From the NCBI RefSeq assembly GCF_900149695.1, contig NZ_LT703004.1:186001-250000 (forward strand): 64,000 bases of DNA. The letters run 5' to 3'. The translations under genes were made by a program, and so were the position numbers. The notes beneath the pieces were generated by a model. The model searched no databases and was not told the origin of the DNA. It worked only from the letters and a program-made list of their open reading frames with translations. Source of the stretch: Anderseniella sp. Alg231-50 (GTDB taxonomy: Bacteria > Pseudomonadota > Alphaproteobacteria > Rhizobiales > Aestuariivirgaceae). Positions within the stretch are counted from its first letter, which is position 1; each line of letters begins with the position of its first letter. Positions 63,491-64,000 of the stretch are shown piece after piece.

Positions 63491-64000
63491 ATGAATGCCA
63501 AACAATCAAGCCCGCCAGCAGGTTCACCCGCCGACGAAACAACCAAGCCCGAACGCGTCGCCAAGGTGATCGCCCGGGCCGGTCTGTGCTCACGCCGTGA
63601 CGCCGAACGCTGGATCGAGATGGGCCGGGTCAATGTCAATGGCAAGCCGCTTATCACACCGGCCATGACGGTGCTACCCACTGATACGGTAGAAGTTGAC
63701 GGCAAGCCGTTGCCCGAACGCGAAGCAGCCCGGCTGTGGCGCTACCATAAGCCTGCCGGTCTTGTGGTGTCGCATCGCGATGAAAAGGACCGCGCGTCGG
63801 TTTTCGACAAGATGCCGGAAGACCTGCCGCGCGTTATTTCGATCGGCCGTCTCGATATCAATACCGAAGGCCTTTTGCTGCTGACCAATGACGGCGGACT
63901 GGCCCGCCTGCTGGAACTGCCGGCAACAGGATGGGTGCGCCGCTATCGTGTACGAGCCAACGGCAAGGTCACCCCCGAAGCGCTTGAAGCCCTGAAAGAC
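63491..64000 (+). CDS. rluB: RluB/RsuA-type pseudouridine synthase, N-terminal part
   Basis: The first 170 residues of a pseudouridine synthase; the frame is open at the window edge. After a low-complexity start (MNAKQSSPPAGSPADE) come an S4 RNA-binding domain (RVAKVIARAGLCSRRDAE to VDGKPL), then the catalytic domain opening LWRYHKPAGLVVSHRDE and the active-site motif GRLDINTEGLLLLTNDG, with the catalytic Asp after GRL. It fits RluB/RluE/RsuA-type enzymes that modify ribosomal RNA. Which position is modified cannot be told from this fragment. Confidence 0.88.
   Translation, partial: MNAKQSSPPAGSPADETTKPERVAKVIARAGLCSRRDAERWIEMGRVNVNGKPLITPAMTVLPTDTVEVDGKPLPEREAARLWRYHKPAGLVVSHRDEKDRASVFDKMPEDLPRVISIGRLDINTEGLLLLTNDGGLARLLELPATGWVRRYRVRANGKVTPEALEALKD

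Overview
The window is a GC-rich, gene-dense bacterial chromosome segment. It looks alphaproteobacterial, probably from the order Hyphomicrobiales (Rhizobiales) or close to it. The pointers are a complete hopanoid locus of the alphaproteobacterial type (hpnC, dxs, hpnD, hpnE, shc, hpnG, hpnH, hpnN, hpnO), a DUF2093 protein beside xseA, a class II DAHP synthase, an Atm1-type exporter, and many ATGA or TGATG stop/start overlaps. I saw no rRNA, tRNA, CRISPR array, prophage or plasmid function. The taxonomy is an inference from gene content.

Layout. 1-129: the C-terminal end of a Flp/Fap pilin. 152-7420, minus strand: a polyamine block with a class III aminotransferase, potD, potB, potC, potA and an agmatinase-type ureohydrolase, ending in a TauE/SafE exporter. 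7717-11944, plus strand: the conserved set of circularly permuted ATP-grasp protein, alpha-E protein, transglutaminase and Anbu (a proteasome-like peptidase). A 269-bp element with perfect 25-bp terminal inverted repeats lies between the last two. 11947-20991, plus strand: an esterase-like hydrolase that abuts anbu and overlaps hpnC, followed by the hopanoid genes hpnC-dxs-hpnD-hpnE-shc-hpnG. 21064-26534, minus strand: hpnH, hpnN and hpnO. Together these make squalene from farnesyl diphosphate, cyclise it, add and trim the adenosyl side chain, aminate the side chain and move hopanoids to the outer membrane.

26699-31707: a PadR regulator with an AT-rich operator and a two-gene RND efflux pump. 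31772-33744, minus strand: psd, pssA and an ArsC-like reductase; psd and pssA make phosphatidylethanolamine. 33936-36798: an ArsR-family metal sensor in an operon with an Atm1-type ABC exporter, divergent from a PCu(A)C copper chaperone. 36833-39728: a LysM-tailed exported protein with a long acidic linker, divergent from a LOG-family phosphoribohydrolase.

39767-45768, minus strand: cysS, cimA, an MFS transporter, RarD and a second EamA transporter. 46039-57284: mixed single genes, namely a further EamA transporter, a CoA-transferase, a fatty acid desaturase, an exported DUF255 thioredoxin-fold protein fused to a DsbD-like domain, DUF3047, a class II DAHP synthase, a small membrane protein, a YbdK-type ligase, DUF2093, and an EamA/HxlR divergent pair. 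57308-64000: xseA, then a tightly overlapping plus-strand run of purD, a dehalogenase-like hydrolase, an APH-fold phosphotransferase and a patatin, then tadA (minus) and the start of an RluB-type pseudouridine synthase that runs off the window.

The most unusual stretch is 7.7-20.3 kb. There the Anbu/ATP-grasp/alpha-E/transglutaminase system runs almost without a gap into hopanoid biosynthesis, interrupted only by the small inverted-repeat element and by a hairpin-rich 319-bp gap between hpnC and dxs.
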